Source: Delphinus delphis
Lineage: Eukaryota; Chordata; Mammalia; Artiodactyla; Delphinidae
Length of the DNA: 64,000 nucleotides
NCBI RefSeq assembly: GCF_949987515.2
Contig: NC_082689.1
Coordinates: forward strand, 3,724,001 to 3,788,000
Direction: 5' to 3'
Each line of letters opens with the position of its first letter. Position 1 is the stretch's first letter. A program made the translations under genes and the position numbers. Below, in pieces: positions 11,285 through 22,007 of this stretch. The notes below the pieces were generated by a model. It had not been told where the DNA came from. It saw nothing but the letters and a program-made list of their open reading frames with translations, and made no database searches.

Positions 11285-11465
11285 AGGAGAAGAAATACAA
11301 GTTTGAAAATTTTAAGAATCAACACGGCATTGAATACACCACACACTGCTCCCACTCTTGCAACTTGAAACATCTTCTTCATCGGTTGTGCGTTTGGTTC
11401 CTGTGTGTCTTTTGTTCTGCTCCTTTTGCTAAAATAGCTCCATAAATATTATTTAGAGGCAGCTC
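11285..11465 (+). repeat. Diverged direct repeat, copy B
   Basis: Partner of 9508-9680, described there. In this copy the similarity may extend weakly to about 11550 (TTGTAAGCCGAATCCC compared with TTATAGCCAGAATCC at 9713). A 15-base A run at 11710-11724 lies downstream and may or may not be a retroposon tail. Confidence 0.7.
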
Positions 11466-12018
11466 GCGTGCTTCCTCTTCTCCAGCGTTGATCAGCTCAA
11501 GGCATCAAATACCTCCCTTTCAGGAAAGCGTTGTAAGCCGAATCCCTCGAGGGCTTGCCAGCCTCAGCTTGGTCAAACTGGAAACCATCTGGGACTTAGG
11601 ACAACTTAAAACAGGGATGCGGAGGATGGAATTTTACCAAATCGAATGCGCACATGTTTGTGAATTCCTTGTGTCTCATTTTCTGACCTCAAACTGTAAT
11701 CTTAAATGAAAAAAAAAAAAAAAGCCCTCCAGAACTTCAAAGGAAAAGTGCTTTTTAATTTCTCAGTGGAATGGCAGTTAAGAGCAAAGCCCTCGCATCT
11801 GTACCGGATATAGATTTGGGAAGTTATTTCGACTCGTGATATCAGACCTCTTCAGCCGAAGCAATTAGACCCAGCCAAGGCTGGGCTATCCCTCTCCAGG
11901 GCACCAGACGGGGCATAACCGTCTGATTTTGATTTCTGGGGGTTGTTTTTCTCTCAGGAAGGCTGGCTTTCCTTTTCCCCCATCTGCGAAAGAAAATATT
12001 ATCTGGATCACTGTGTGG

Positions 12019-12041
12019 TTTTTTTTTTTTTTTTTTTTTTT
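12019..12041. repeat. Poly(T) tract
   Basis: An uninterrupted T run of about 23 bases. No SINE or L1 body adjoins it, so it may be an isolated tail of a lost or unrecognised minus-strand retroposon. Confidence 0.85.
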
Positions 12042-12100
12042 AACTTTTAGAGGGAGCAGTGTTTCTTGTTGAATTCATGTGGCTGAATTGCTCCCAAGTT

Positions 12101-12121
12101 CCCCCCCCCCGCCCCCCGCCG
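12101..12121. repeat. Poly(C) tract
   Basis: Ten C, one G, six C and then GCCGC. This is simple low-complexity sequence of the i-motif/G-quadruplex type, with the G-rich side on the minus strand. Confidence 0.85.
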
Positions 12122-12399
12122 CAATCAGTGTACCGCCGCCTTCCACATCTGCACATGTGGATCAGAAGCCAGGAAACATTTATGCGTGTGTCCTGTGTCT
12201 ATTCATGAAGCCTTGTGGATGGAACACGTGTAACTAGGGAACGAACTGAAATTAAAGGAGATGGAGTCGTCACAGGTGAAGGCATAAAGCTGCACACCAC
12301 GTGCTTTTCTGGAGTGTTGTCGTTCTTCCGGATGCGTCTGGGAATTTTCTGGAAAGAAAAGGGTGTGGAGTGTGAGGAGGGAAATGTGAATTTCCCGCA

Positions 12400-12500
12400 T
12401 GGTTAACTCACTGTGTGACCTTGGGCAGCTGCCTCCCTGCTCTGGGCCGTGTCCACACTGGCAATGAGAAGGGCTGGGATTCCTTCGAGCTCGGGAATGT
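12400..12500 (+). repeat. MIR fragment
   Basis: ACTCACTGTGTGACCTTGGGCAG is the conserved MIR core in + orientation. The remainder is decayed. Confidence 0.75.
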
Positions 12501-13317
12501 TATTACCTGAAGTTTCCTTCTAAATTCCTCAGAAGAACCCCACCCTGGAAAGACTGTGGCAGCAACGAGCCACGGCTTCCCCTGCCAAGTGTCTGCAGAG
12601 CTGTGTGACGTGAGAAAGACCACACCCACCTACTCCAGCCATTAGGATGCAGATGACCAAGTTTGTGAAAGGATGTTCCAGAGATGAAAGTCCCACAAGA
12701 TGGTCTGAAAAAAGAAGGTGGGAGTGTGTGTGTGTGATCAAGGCTTTGGAAGTTAAATTGACAGAAGGCTCCAAGCAGGACGGGGTTGGAGAAGGAGGGA
12801 AATGGACACTCATATGCGAGTCCACCGTGGGCTGAGAGGGAAGAGGGCAGAGCGGAGGGCTCTGTGATTCCTGCGCGGTCAAGCGCGGTGTGCTGGGGAC
12901 TTGGAGCGTTTGTCGGAGATTCAGCTGTGCGTCATTCCCTGCACCCCAAGTGGACATCTCAGGAGCGTTCCAACTTTGTTAGGAGATGGGGAGACGCCAG
13001 TCCCTGGTGAACCCCTCACCGTCTAGCTGGATCCTGCCATTTTCCAAAGAAGATACGGGTTACATCACAAGGTGGTTGGGGAGATTTGTCCCCAATCCCC
13101 AGTCGTGTTGAGAGAGACGGCCCCTCCACCCGCCCCTCTCTGTGTTCCTACTCCCGTTTGCTTTGCCTCTGGTCACCCCTTCTACAAGCTCTAGACCCTA
13201 GTGAATGGGAAACACCGATGGGACCAGGAGATGTGTGGGCCTGTGGGCGTGGTTTGGCTCCTTTCCACATAGTTTCTTGAGCACCTGCCACGGGGCAGGC
13301 TCTGTGCTGTGCTTCAC

Positions 13318-13440
13318 GCTCGCTGGCTGTGTGATCGAGGGTGATCTATTTGCCTCCTTGAATCTTAGCTTTATCTTCTATAAAATGGGGATGATACTAA
13401 CTTCCTTTATAGTGTTGTAAAAATTAAATGAAGCAATGCA
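13318..13440 (+). repeat. MIR fragment
   Basis: CTGGCTGTGTGATCGAGG, then CTTCTATAAAATGGGGATGATAC, then GTTGTAAAAATTAAATGA follow the MIR order in + orientation. The preceding 13270-13315 (TTCTTGAGCACCTGCCACGG, then GGCAGGCTCTGTGCTG) is the reverse complement of an L2 or MIR 3' end, so two old elements abut. Confidence 0.78.
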
Positions 13441-13469
13441 TGTGGGGCCGAATGGATGACTTTATAACA

Positions 13470-13625
13470 TATAATCACACTTGAACATTTATCTATCAGT
13501 TTCACCACTGTTTACTGGACCTAATACTATTCACACGCTGGAGACACAGCAGTGAAAAAGGAGGACATGATACCCACCGCCCCCAAACCTTACATTCTAG
13601 TGACACAAGTCACAAAGCAAAGATA
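13470..13625 (-). repeat. L2 3'-end fragment
   Basis: The blocks GGAGACACAGCAGTGAAAAA and CTTACATTCTAGTGACA match the reverse complement of the L2 3' region. Confidence 0.65.
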
Positions 13626-14944
13626 TCCAAGTTCCATGAATGACCGTATGACTTTGAATGGTTTTGTAGAGGCAACCCTTTTGCAACCGGTTCTAGGACT
13701 AAAATTCAGGATTCTGGGATGCTCGAACCCTCAGTATGCATTTGTGACCATATGGGCTCCTCTCCTGATAAAGAGATGACCATGCTTACCTCCCTCAATA
13801 GTTAAGGATGGAGCTGAGAATATTTTGGGTGGAAAAACTTTCTGAACTCCTTGGTGAGCACACTACTCACAATGATATTTTATCACACAAGAATCTGCTG
13901 TTTTTAAATATGTGAACATTTAGAAACACAAATCAATCATTTAAGTTCTACTTAGACTCAATGTGAGGTTTTTCTTTTACTTTCTGGTGCTCCTGGTACA
14001 ATGAATAGTTTTGGACGTGAAAGGAAAAGGCATCACTGCACAGTTAACAAAATAGGCTCGATGGCCAAAATACCTAAGCGACTTGTCAGCATCCTGTAAA
14101 TGTTAGTGGCCAGTTTCTCCCACTGCTGTCTGAGATTGTCCGGGACTCTGACAATCTTCAGGACTCCAGGATAACTTAATATATGGGTTCAATTAAAAAA
14201 AGGAGACTCAAGAATGCAACTGGTTTGGAATTTCTTCGGAAGAAAAAAAACCAACAAGTCTTGTCTGGTGTTTGTACCTTTGAACCAAAAGCTAGTTTCT
14301 GGCTTCAGTGATTCTTCGGAATATTTTTGTAAAAATGACGTGGCAATTCCCACTTAAACACATAATATTTATATATTATTAATCACTAACCAACTCATGA
14401 CATTTGGGTTAAAAACAGTAATGAATGTAGTGGTGAATCCCTTGGAAAGGAACAAACAAGACATCCATTAAAAAAAAACAACCAAACAGAGATAACAGAA
14501 TCAATTGTTTCCAGCACATTTTGTTCTTTAGAAGCAGACTGCTTGATATTTGGTTAATAACAATCAACGAATTATTCAAGTTACTATTTAAGATGATGTA
14601 TCTCTAGGATTATCTCTCATCGGATTACGTCTGTCTTTGGTGTGAATTTCCAGTGTAGTAAGCTTGAGGATTATCTACTTTCTTCTGATGGTTTGTGCCC
14701 AGTTAACATTTCAGTAATGTCTGTGGGTGTCCCTTCCTAGAAGAATGTCCATGTATATAGTTTTTCTTAAACTATTTTGTCATCCCAATTTGCAGTTGGG
14801 GAAAATAAAGGAATTTGAATTATTATTTATAATTCTGTTGCTTAAGTTTTAGTTTGCTCATAATTTAAATAATGATTTAGACAAACAATATAATTCCATG
14901 ATGAAACTGGTCCAGAGAATGGGGGTGAGAATGAGTTTAGCCAG
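13626..14944. other. Unassigned AT-rich sequence
   Basis: No gene or repeat was recognised in about 1.3 kb. It is rich in AT and in TAAT/ATTA words between 14480 and 14900, with few long frames. It is a candidate for unique sequence. Confidence 0.45.
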
Positions 14945-15030
14945 CAATTGTGGATTGCTTAACAAGTAGCAAACATGTTATATATGCTCTCATGAAATTG
15001 TCACAACAACCCCGTGACATGGACTCCCAG
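14945..15030 (-). repeat. MIR fragment
   Basis: GTTATATATGCTCTCATGAAAT, then TCACAACAACCCCGTGACATG, match the reverse complement of the MIR 3' half. Confidence 0.55.
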
Positions 15031-15299
15031 TCTTTCTCAGTTTACTGTGCCCTTAGCATCTCAGTAGATTTTCCAAGTGTCCCTAGAATAAAAGAAATAC
15101 CAAATAGTTTTCAGCAGTTAGGTCTAACCAACCCAAGAGTCGCAGTGTTGTGATAGACGCCTATCAAGGTAGTCTGTCCAGAGATCACACTATATCTAAT
15201 AGACATCTCCACCATCCTCAAAGACTGAAAGTGCCCATCGGTGCCTTTGTGAGTTTACTGCGGTATCCCGGGGTGCCTTGGCATGTAATTTGGGAACCA

Positions 15300-15465
15300 T
15301 GGCCTCACGAGGTTAAGTCCTATTGATACCTCAGTTTTACAGATGGGAAAGCTGAGTTTGAGAGAGGTTAGGTACTTAGCTAAGACTGCACAACTGGGAA
15401 GAAGAGTGTCGAATCTTGGACAGTTGATTTCAGGATGCACACTTTTAGCCCCTATGCCCACCTCC
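15300..15465 (-). repeat. MIR fragment
   Basis: TTTTACAGATGGGAAAGCTGAG, then GAGAGGTTAGGTACTTAGCTAAGACTGCACAACTGGGAAG, is the reverse MIR core with high sequence retention. Confidence 0.82.
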
Positions 15466-15574
15466 CGATTTCTTCTATGGGAAGAACTTCAGCCTTCCAA
15501 AGTCCGAATGGCATAAGGAAAAAGAGAGTTTGGGGTGGATGTCAAGGGCATCTGAGACAAAAGGATGGTTTGGA

Positions 15575-15720
15575 ACCCATTCATTCATTTATCTTTTATC
15601 TTTTTTCCATTCATTTATTCACTTCGGTTATTTGAAAAGCGTGTGTGGCTGGTCTCTGAGCTGTGGGCCTTGGAGCTCACAGTCCCATGGGAGGGAGGGA
15701 CATGACAGAGCAATGTGAGT
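15575..15720 (-). repeat. L2 3'-end fragment
   Basis: CATTCATTCATTTAT text is followed by a decayed copy of the reversed L2 3' end, including GAGCTCACAGTCCCATGGGAG. Confidence 0.5.
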
Positions 15721-16179
15721 CGGTGCCAGGCTGGGGTGGTGGGGGACAGGCAGGGTTATAAGCAGCAGGGACAGAACTCGTTGTACAGAGCATCACCAGA
15801 AAAGAACAGAACAGCTTCTGGAAACTGGCAGAGCCCTGCCAGGCTGTCCTTATATTTCATTACCGAATGGCCTCTGCGCTGCTGACTCAGTTCCATCATC
15901 TGACCTTCATCAGATGCCATAGTTACGCATCTATTCAGTGCAAACACGCCTGATAAACAGTCTCTAAGATGAATGTTTGATGGTGGTGAAATTCACACTT
16001 GGCTCCATGTGAAATTTGGTACCTTAGCATTTAGGTACCTTAGCAACTTTGACTTTGCCTGTGTGTTTTTCCTTTTGAAACCAGTAAGTCATGAACGACT
16101 CCACCCTTTGATCAAATAATGCATGACTTTTCCTTACTGCCAGGTCATTTTTTCCTCCGGGGAGTTCATATTTCACAAA

Positions 16180-16620
16180 CGCAGCAATTCAACAAGCATT
16201 TCTTAAGCACTCATGTGTAAGAGGACTCAGGGCAGTCACTTCTCCACCCAGGGCTCAGGCTGCTGGGGGAGAGCCAAGGGGACCTGCAAGTACAGGGTCC
16301 ATTACCCAGGCTGGAGTGGGCGGGGGGGGTTTGTGTGGAGGCTTTAGGAATAAACAAAGTGGGGAGCAGAAGGGGGGCAGGATCCAGCCAGGGGGAACAC
16401 CAAGTGCAAGACTGGGGGCCTGAGATAAGGGGACGTCAAGTGACCACGGCCACTGGGAATGGCTGACCTTGAGGAGGCAGGTGACAGCTTTTGAGAAGAG
16501 ACGGAGACGGGCAGGGATCTGATGATCAGGAGGTGGGTTATCTTGCTGGGCGGCTGGCATTTTCTTGAAGCCACTAAAGAATTTTAAGCAGACAAGAGTG
16601 ATAACCTCAGCAATCTGGCC
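16180..16620 (-). repeat. L2 fragment
   Basis: Successive blocks run as in reversed L2: ACAAGCATTTCTTAAGCACTC, GGAACACCAAGTGCAAGAC, and GAAGCCACTAAAGAATTTTAAGCAGACAAGAGTGATA. It is heavily diverged, and long GC-rich chance frames overlap it on the minus strand. Confidence 0.58.
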
Positions 16621-16688
16621 CATCAAAGAGCCACAGACATGCAAAGCCAGATCTTAATATATGTCATACCATTTGAAGTACATTTACA

Positions 16689-16811
16689 GGGACATCCCTG
16701 GTGGTCCAGTGGTTAAGACTCTGAGCTCCCAATGCAGGGAACACAGGTTTGATTCCTGGTCGGGGAATAAAATCCCCCATGCCGTGTGGCACAGCCAAAT
16801 AAAATAAAATA
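16689..16811 (+). mobile_element. Short CHR-type tRNA-derived SINE
   Basis: It begins GGGACATCCCTGGTGGTCCAG, has a B-box-like GGTTTGATTCCTGG, and ends in AAATAAAATAAAAT. About 120 bp long, it carries only the tRNA-related part and a short tail, unlike the 215-330-bp copies in the window. More diverged than the CHR-2 copies. Confidence 0.85.
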
Positions 16812-17344
16812 TATGTTTATAGCCCTTACTATTTTCCATCATCATCCAACAAAGATTGATGAACACCATGATTACCCTTGTCGGGAACCTCCAAGGGTAA
16901 CTCCCTTCTGGTCGGGAGGGCTCGAGGGCCACTAACAATAATCAGAAGAGCCCTGTTTTCTTCCTCATGTGCTGCTCTCCCCTCAACTCCCCTTTGACCT
17001 CATTTCAAAGTAGAAAAAAAGAAAAGTAAACCACCTCAGGATGTTGGTGACTTTTATGAAAATCCCTTATGATTTTTGCCCCAACTGAAGAGAGCTTCCA
17101 TTTAGTTCAATTGATGGGGACTGGTTTCCCAAGTCACTGTTCTCGTGAAGACTCCATGGTCCTGTCCTTTGTCTTTAAAAAAAAAAAAGCCTGTCTGCTG
17201 TATGTCTTCTAAAACATTTAACAGGGCATAAGAATGCTTTTTCTTTCTCCTAAGAAGAGAACAAAGTGCTTTCTTCACATTGCCAGACTCAGGCAGAATC
17301 TGACACAGGCTTCTCTGCGTTTTTTCCTTGACTTTTTCACATTA
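16812..17344. other. Unassigned sequence
   Basis: No gene or family recognised. There is an A12 run near 17177. Confidence 0.4.
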
Positions 17345-17610
17345 AATATGCATTTAAGTTTCTTCTATTTTTTTCATGGCTTAATAACTATTTTCTTTTT
17401 GTCACCAAATGATGCCTTTTTTGTATGATGTACCAATACATGCAACTTTTCTAGTATCAGAATTCTTTTGGCTTTTCTATGTAGACCATCATGCCATCTA
17501 TGAATAAAGATATCTTTATTTCCTTTCCAACTGAATGCGTTTTATTTCTTTTCCTGTCTTATTGCACTGGCTAGGTCCTCTAGTATGATCTTGGCTATCT
17601 AGAACCCTTG
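17345..17610 (-). mobile_element. L1 fragments (3'UTR-like then ORF2-like)
   Basis: TTCATGGCTTAATAACTATTTTC followed by a degraded GATGTACCA block resembles a reversed L1 3'UTR. TTTATTTCTTTTCCTGTCTTATTGCACTGGCTAGG is a reversed L1 ORF2 segment. The two parts are probably non-contiguous pieces. Confidence 0.6.
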
Positions 17611-17749
17611 CAATATGGCCACATGGGGCCATATGAGGAAGGCTTGATAGAAAATTTACAGTATATATTTGTGGCTGTGATGCAGGGTCCTTACATAGGA
17701 CACCAGCCTCCCCTTCAATTAAGTGGCTTCATTATAAGAACTGGGTGAG

Positions 17750-18041
17750 ATCCAGTTATAAGACAAATAAGTACCAGGGGTGTACTGTACAACATGATGG
17801 TTACAAGTAACACTGCTGTATGAAACATAGGAAAGTTGTCAAGAGAGTACATCCTGAGCTCTCATCACAAGGAGAAATGTTTTTCTTTTCCCTTTATTGT
17901 ATCTATATGAAATGATGGATGCTAACTAACCCTACTGTAGTAATCATTTCACAATATATAAAAATCAAACCATCATGCTGTATACCTCAAACTTATACAG
18001 TGATATGTGTCAATTATTTCTTAATAAACCTGGAAAAAAAG
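17750..18041 (+). mobile_element. L1 3' end with poly(A)
   Basis: A 5'-truncated L1 3'UTR: ATAAGTACCAGGGGTGTACTG, then a CAATATATAAAAATCAAACC block, CTCAAACTTATACAGTGATATGTGTCAATTATTTCTTAATAAA and a short A run. Flanking 13-bp repeats AGAACTGGGTGAG (17737-17749) and AGAACTGAGTGAG (18042-18054) differ at one base and are the likely target duplication. Confidence 0.86.
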
Positions 18042-18054
18042 AGAACTGAGTGAG

Positions 18055-21000
18055 GTGCCAGGGCTCCCTACTAGGTGACTCAGTCATATTTCTGCTCACT
18101 GGACTCAGAATATTTCTAGTTATATATAGAAAGTGACACTTTAGTAGGCTTCACATCTATTTCATCCATAGGACGCACAGTAAATTAGCCATCACTGTGA
18201 TTTCCTGCAGTATAAAACCTATCACCACACTGACCTCACAGCCCCCATTGATCTTGATGGTTAGGTGCTGCTGTCTGGCCTCAGTCACACTGGACCATCA
18301 TTCCTATTGAAATCAGGCCAGGGAGTCTATTTCAACAGCAGATCTCTCCTTTCATCCTCACTTACTGAGGATGCTATGACAAAGATCTTCAAGAATGCTC
18401 GTTCTCAATTCCTTATTTAGTGTCCTTTGGGACCACCTGAAGATACAGTTAAGATGAAGGTGAGTGGGCTGCCCATAATAAAACCTACTTCTTTATTCTC
18501 ATCTCCCTCAACATTTGGATTCCTTTCTCCACACGATGCTGCGGAAGTTCTGACACCCTGACCTCGTTGAATGTAGGTCCCCACTAAATCCAAGTTTCAG
18601 TCAATGAAAAATGCCAGCTAGTAAAGCCATTCCAGCTGTGAAAACTAGAACATTAAATCCTGAATCTTACGCAAGTGTTCCCACATTGGCACATTCAATC
18701 CAGTCCAGTTATATTTCATCCTCCTTGGTCTGATATCCTTAAAATCTTTTTCTTAGGTTCCTGCATATACAAATCATTGCAGTGCTTTTGGTGCATAAGC
18801 CATTCCTTCTCCTGAAGACCTAGGGATTGTCTCTTGTGTCATCATGGGTCTTAGTTGTAGGAGTAGAGGCAATGAGAGGTAATGAGGATGGTCTTGAGGT
18901 GCACAGTCATTCAGAAAACGGCCCCAAGCATTGTTCTTTAAACAAGGGAAGGGTACCTCCTCAGACCTGGAGAAAGGTCTAATTCTTCTGGGAAGGGGAA
19001 CTCTTTGGAGCTTCAAGGTTTCCAGATTATTCTGTCTACCCAATATTCCCATCTCATGTCTCAATGCCCCACTTATTCCAAATAAGAGTCTATTTCTTAA
19101 CATAGGAGTCTGGTCAAAGTTGCATTGGGAGGGGCAATATAGGGGTGGGTGAGTGGGAGTTGGAAGGATGGGGAGCCTCATCTGTTCTCACGATGCATGG
19201 TGTAGAGAATGAGGACAGGACGTCATGTTCCAGAGAAGGAGCTGAATGAAGGAGACAGAATCAGTGGTCAAACAAGAAGGTAGACAACAGGAAGGTGGTA
19301 GTAAGGCATGAGGAAATGTGAACAGGAGGTAACTGGGAGTGACCAGTGGGGATGCTCTGTATGGATATGTTCTGATGATGTAGTGCATGTACCTCTGGCT
19401 CTTTATATCCTCTCTCCACCTCCCAACTCTACTGATTGAAGGAGAAGACCTAATCCTCACTACATCTTTTTTATGCTTGGGCAGAAGTGTGTGCTCATCT
19501 TCTTGGACTTAGGGGTGTAGACTTCCACCTTTTTACCTAGATCATTATAGCCTCTGAGATGTTGGGCAGCTTTGGTCTCATCACGCTTGCTGCCTACCTG
19601 AACTAAAATCCTATAGTCTGGGGAGCCAGGGCAGACATTGGGGGTCTTGCACCCCAGGATGCAGTATATGGACTAAGCTCATAGCTGATGTATGGGTCAC
19701 ATTAGCTAGAATATATAGGCGGGGGCAACAAGGGTTGGAGCTGAACTGCTTCTCACATTGTTGCTTCCAGAAGCCCTCTTGTGGAATTTGTGCTTCCCAG
19801 CCTTGTAACATCAGGCTCTTCTAGATCACAGGCCCTGATTTCCAGGCAAGAAACTTCCTCCAGGGGCACAGAGTTCACTGATTCAGAAGCTCTGAGTACA
19901 GTTTGTTCATTCTGGACTAGTCATGCCAGTGGGTCAGCAGGTGAGTACAGAGGGATAATTGACTCTTTTTGTCAACAGGAGCTTGGGTTGCTCCTGGAGG
20001 ATAAGAATCTCTGGAGCCCACAGAATGCACTGGAACATCCCCCAGTGCTTTTAGGCCAGTGATGTGAGTAACAGACAATGGCAGCAATCTTGACCTGATG
20101 GAGGCAAGGGAGCCGAGCCTCACACCCTTCAGGGGAGAAGATCTAGGTCATCCGACCAGGCTGTCCACATAGACCAGCCAAAGTGTTAGCCAAAGATGAG
20201 CGAGGTCTGGAAAGGATGGCGAAGGTAGGAGGTGATGAATGCTGATGAAGGTCTGTGGATCAATTGACACAGTGGGGCTGTACCTTGTTTCACTAACTGT
20301 GTATGTTAAGTCTTGAAGACTCAAGCTTGGTTGGGTTGGATGTAAAGGGCAGGAGTGGATATTTGAGGCGTGCAAGAGATTTATGTAACAGACATCTCGT
20401 GGGCTCCTCCCACACCTTCTTGGCCTCACCTAGATTCCAGCTGTGACTATGGTGTGAAGCTCTGTGGGGGCTTTCTCTCATATTTCGCAGACACTTCTGG
20501 CTTCAAGCATGAGCCCACATACTTCACTCTCTGCCTTGGAGCTCCTGCAGTGCTGTGGATGTGTCTGGTCCCCACATAGTACACACATAAGAGCAGCCTA
20601 GAAGTGTGGGTGTAGCCATGTCCCTGGAGGCACCCAATGTGGCAGGGGAGCTGATAAATAAGTGCTTTCCCTTTTGATCCTGGCTGTGGTGGGTGTTTGG
20701 GCAATTCTAAGAGGCATTCCATGCGCTAAGGTCCTGGGAGGGATTGAGCAGCAGCTGCCACAGCAGTGACCCATATAAAGACCCGTGGGCTTTACTTTAC
20801 TTCCTGCCTTCCCTCCCCTTGATCCTTCACTTATATTCTCTGAGATCACATCTCAAGTATAATTTCTGTGCATAAGTCCTTGGGGGAAACTCTGCTTTCA
20901 GGGCAGTGAGTTGGAGAGGAAGTTAGGCTGGTCATTCTCTTTCCTAGAGATGGGCTGACAGGTCCAAAAGGCCAACCCTGTGATGGGGCCAGATGGGACA

Positions 21001-21500
21001 GTAGCAGGGGGGCGGCCGAGGTTGCAGTGTGAGTGGACACTGTGAGAGCAGTCTCAGGAAACCCTTGCTCACTTTTATCCCCTCTGCCCTTCTGGCACGG
21101 TTTCACTACTGTCAATCTCCTGAGCTCTAGGACCACACTGAAACATCCGTTCAGGCACATTGATGGCCAAACTGAAAGAGTTCTCTTCCAAACTCATCTC
21201 TCCCCACGAGTCTCCATTGCTGCTATTGCTGCTGTCACGTTTTTTCAGCCTCATGACCTTGGAAGTCCTTGATGACTCCTCTGACTTCCCCCCAATCAAT
21301 GATCAGTTCCAATTCTTAAAGGTCTCTACAAATCACCTCCCTTTAGCCCCACTTGCCCCTGTCCCTGTGCAGACCCTCCTCATCTTTCCTGGTGTTTAAT
21401 AATTATTTCAGAACCAGTGTGTCTGCCTGTAGCATCCACCCTATTCCTCACTTTTCACAACACTCTTTATTATCACCAATATTTTTGTTCTAAAACATTG
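18055..21500. other. Unassigned block
   Basis: About 3.4 kb without a recognised gene or repeat family. It has moderate GC, few CpG, and purine-rich GAGGA/GGAGA text near 19200-19330. The largest frame is 135 codons (minus, 18774-19181) with no recognised motif. Low CpG and absence of splice-like structure fit an old decayed element, but I cannot assign one. Confidence 0.4.
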
Positions 21501-21539
21501 TATTCATCCATCCCACAAGTATTTATTGATTTCCCATCT

Positions 21540-21690
21540 TCCAGAAGCAGTGAAAAGAGACCAAATCTAAACTCCTTGGTTTAGTTTTCCAGAATGTTCA
21601 CAAGCTGACTCAGATTTGTTCCTTTGGCATCATTTCCGAACTTCACATTGTACACCACAGCTACGTGGTGACAACGGGACCTTCTCAGCC
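21540..21690 (+). repeat. Possible L2 fragment
   Basis: ACCAAATCTAAACTCCTTGG, then CCAGAATGTTCACAAGCTGACTC, loosely follows the L2 ORF2-3'UTR order. This is a weak call. Confidence 0.3.
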
Positions 21691-21759
21691 CACTCTTTAA
21701 TTCAGATCATTAACCCGAAGTGAGAGAAGAAAGATATTTTCTGAACCAGTGCTATTCTT

Positions 21760-21991
21760 TCTTTTTTTTTTTTTTACATATTTATTAGAGTATAATTGCT
21801 TTACAATGGTGTGTTAGTTTCTGCTGTATAACAAAATGAATCAGCTATACATATACATATGTTCCCATATCTCCTCCCTCTTGCGTCTCCCTCCCACCCT
21901 CCCTATCCCACCCCTCTAGGTGGACACAAAGCACCGAGCTGATCTCCCTGTGCTATGTGGCTGCTTCCCACTAGCTATCTACCTTACATTA
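21760..21991 (-). mobile_element. Young L1 3' end
   Basis: Starting with a T run, the text TATTAGAGTATAATTGCTTTACAATGGTGTGTTAGTTTCTGCTG is the reversed cetartiodactyl L1 3'UTR. A perfect 16-bp target duplication AACCAGTGCTATTCTT lies at 21744-21759 and 21992-22007, so this is a 232-bp 5'-truncated insertion. Confidence 0.94.
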
Positions 21992-22007
21992 AACCAGTGC
22001 TATTCTT

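Larger units (their letters stand above)
11466..12399. other. Unassigned sequence with homopolymer tracts
   Basis: No gene recognised. It contains an A15 run at about 11710, a T23 run at 12019-12041 and a C-rich run at 12101-12121. Confidence 0.45.
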
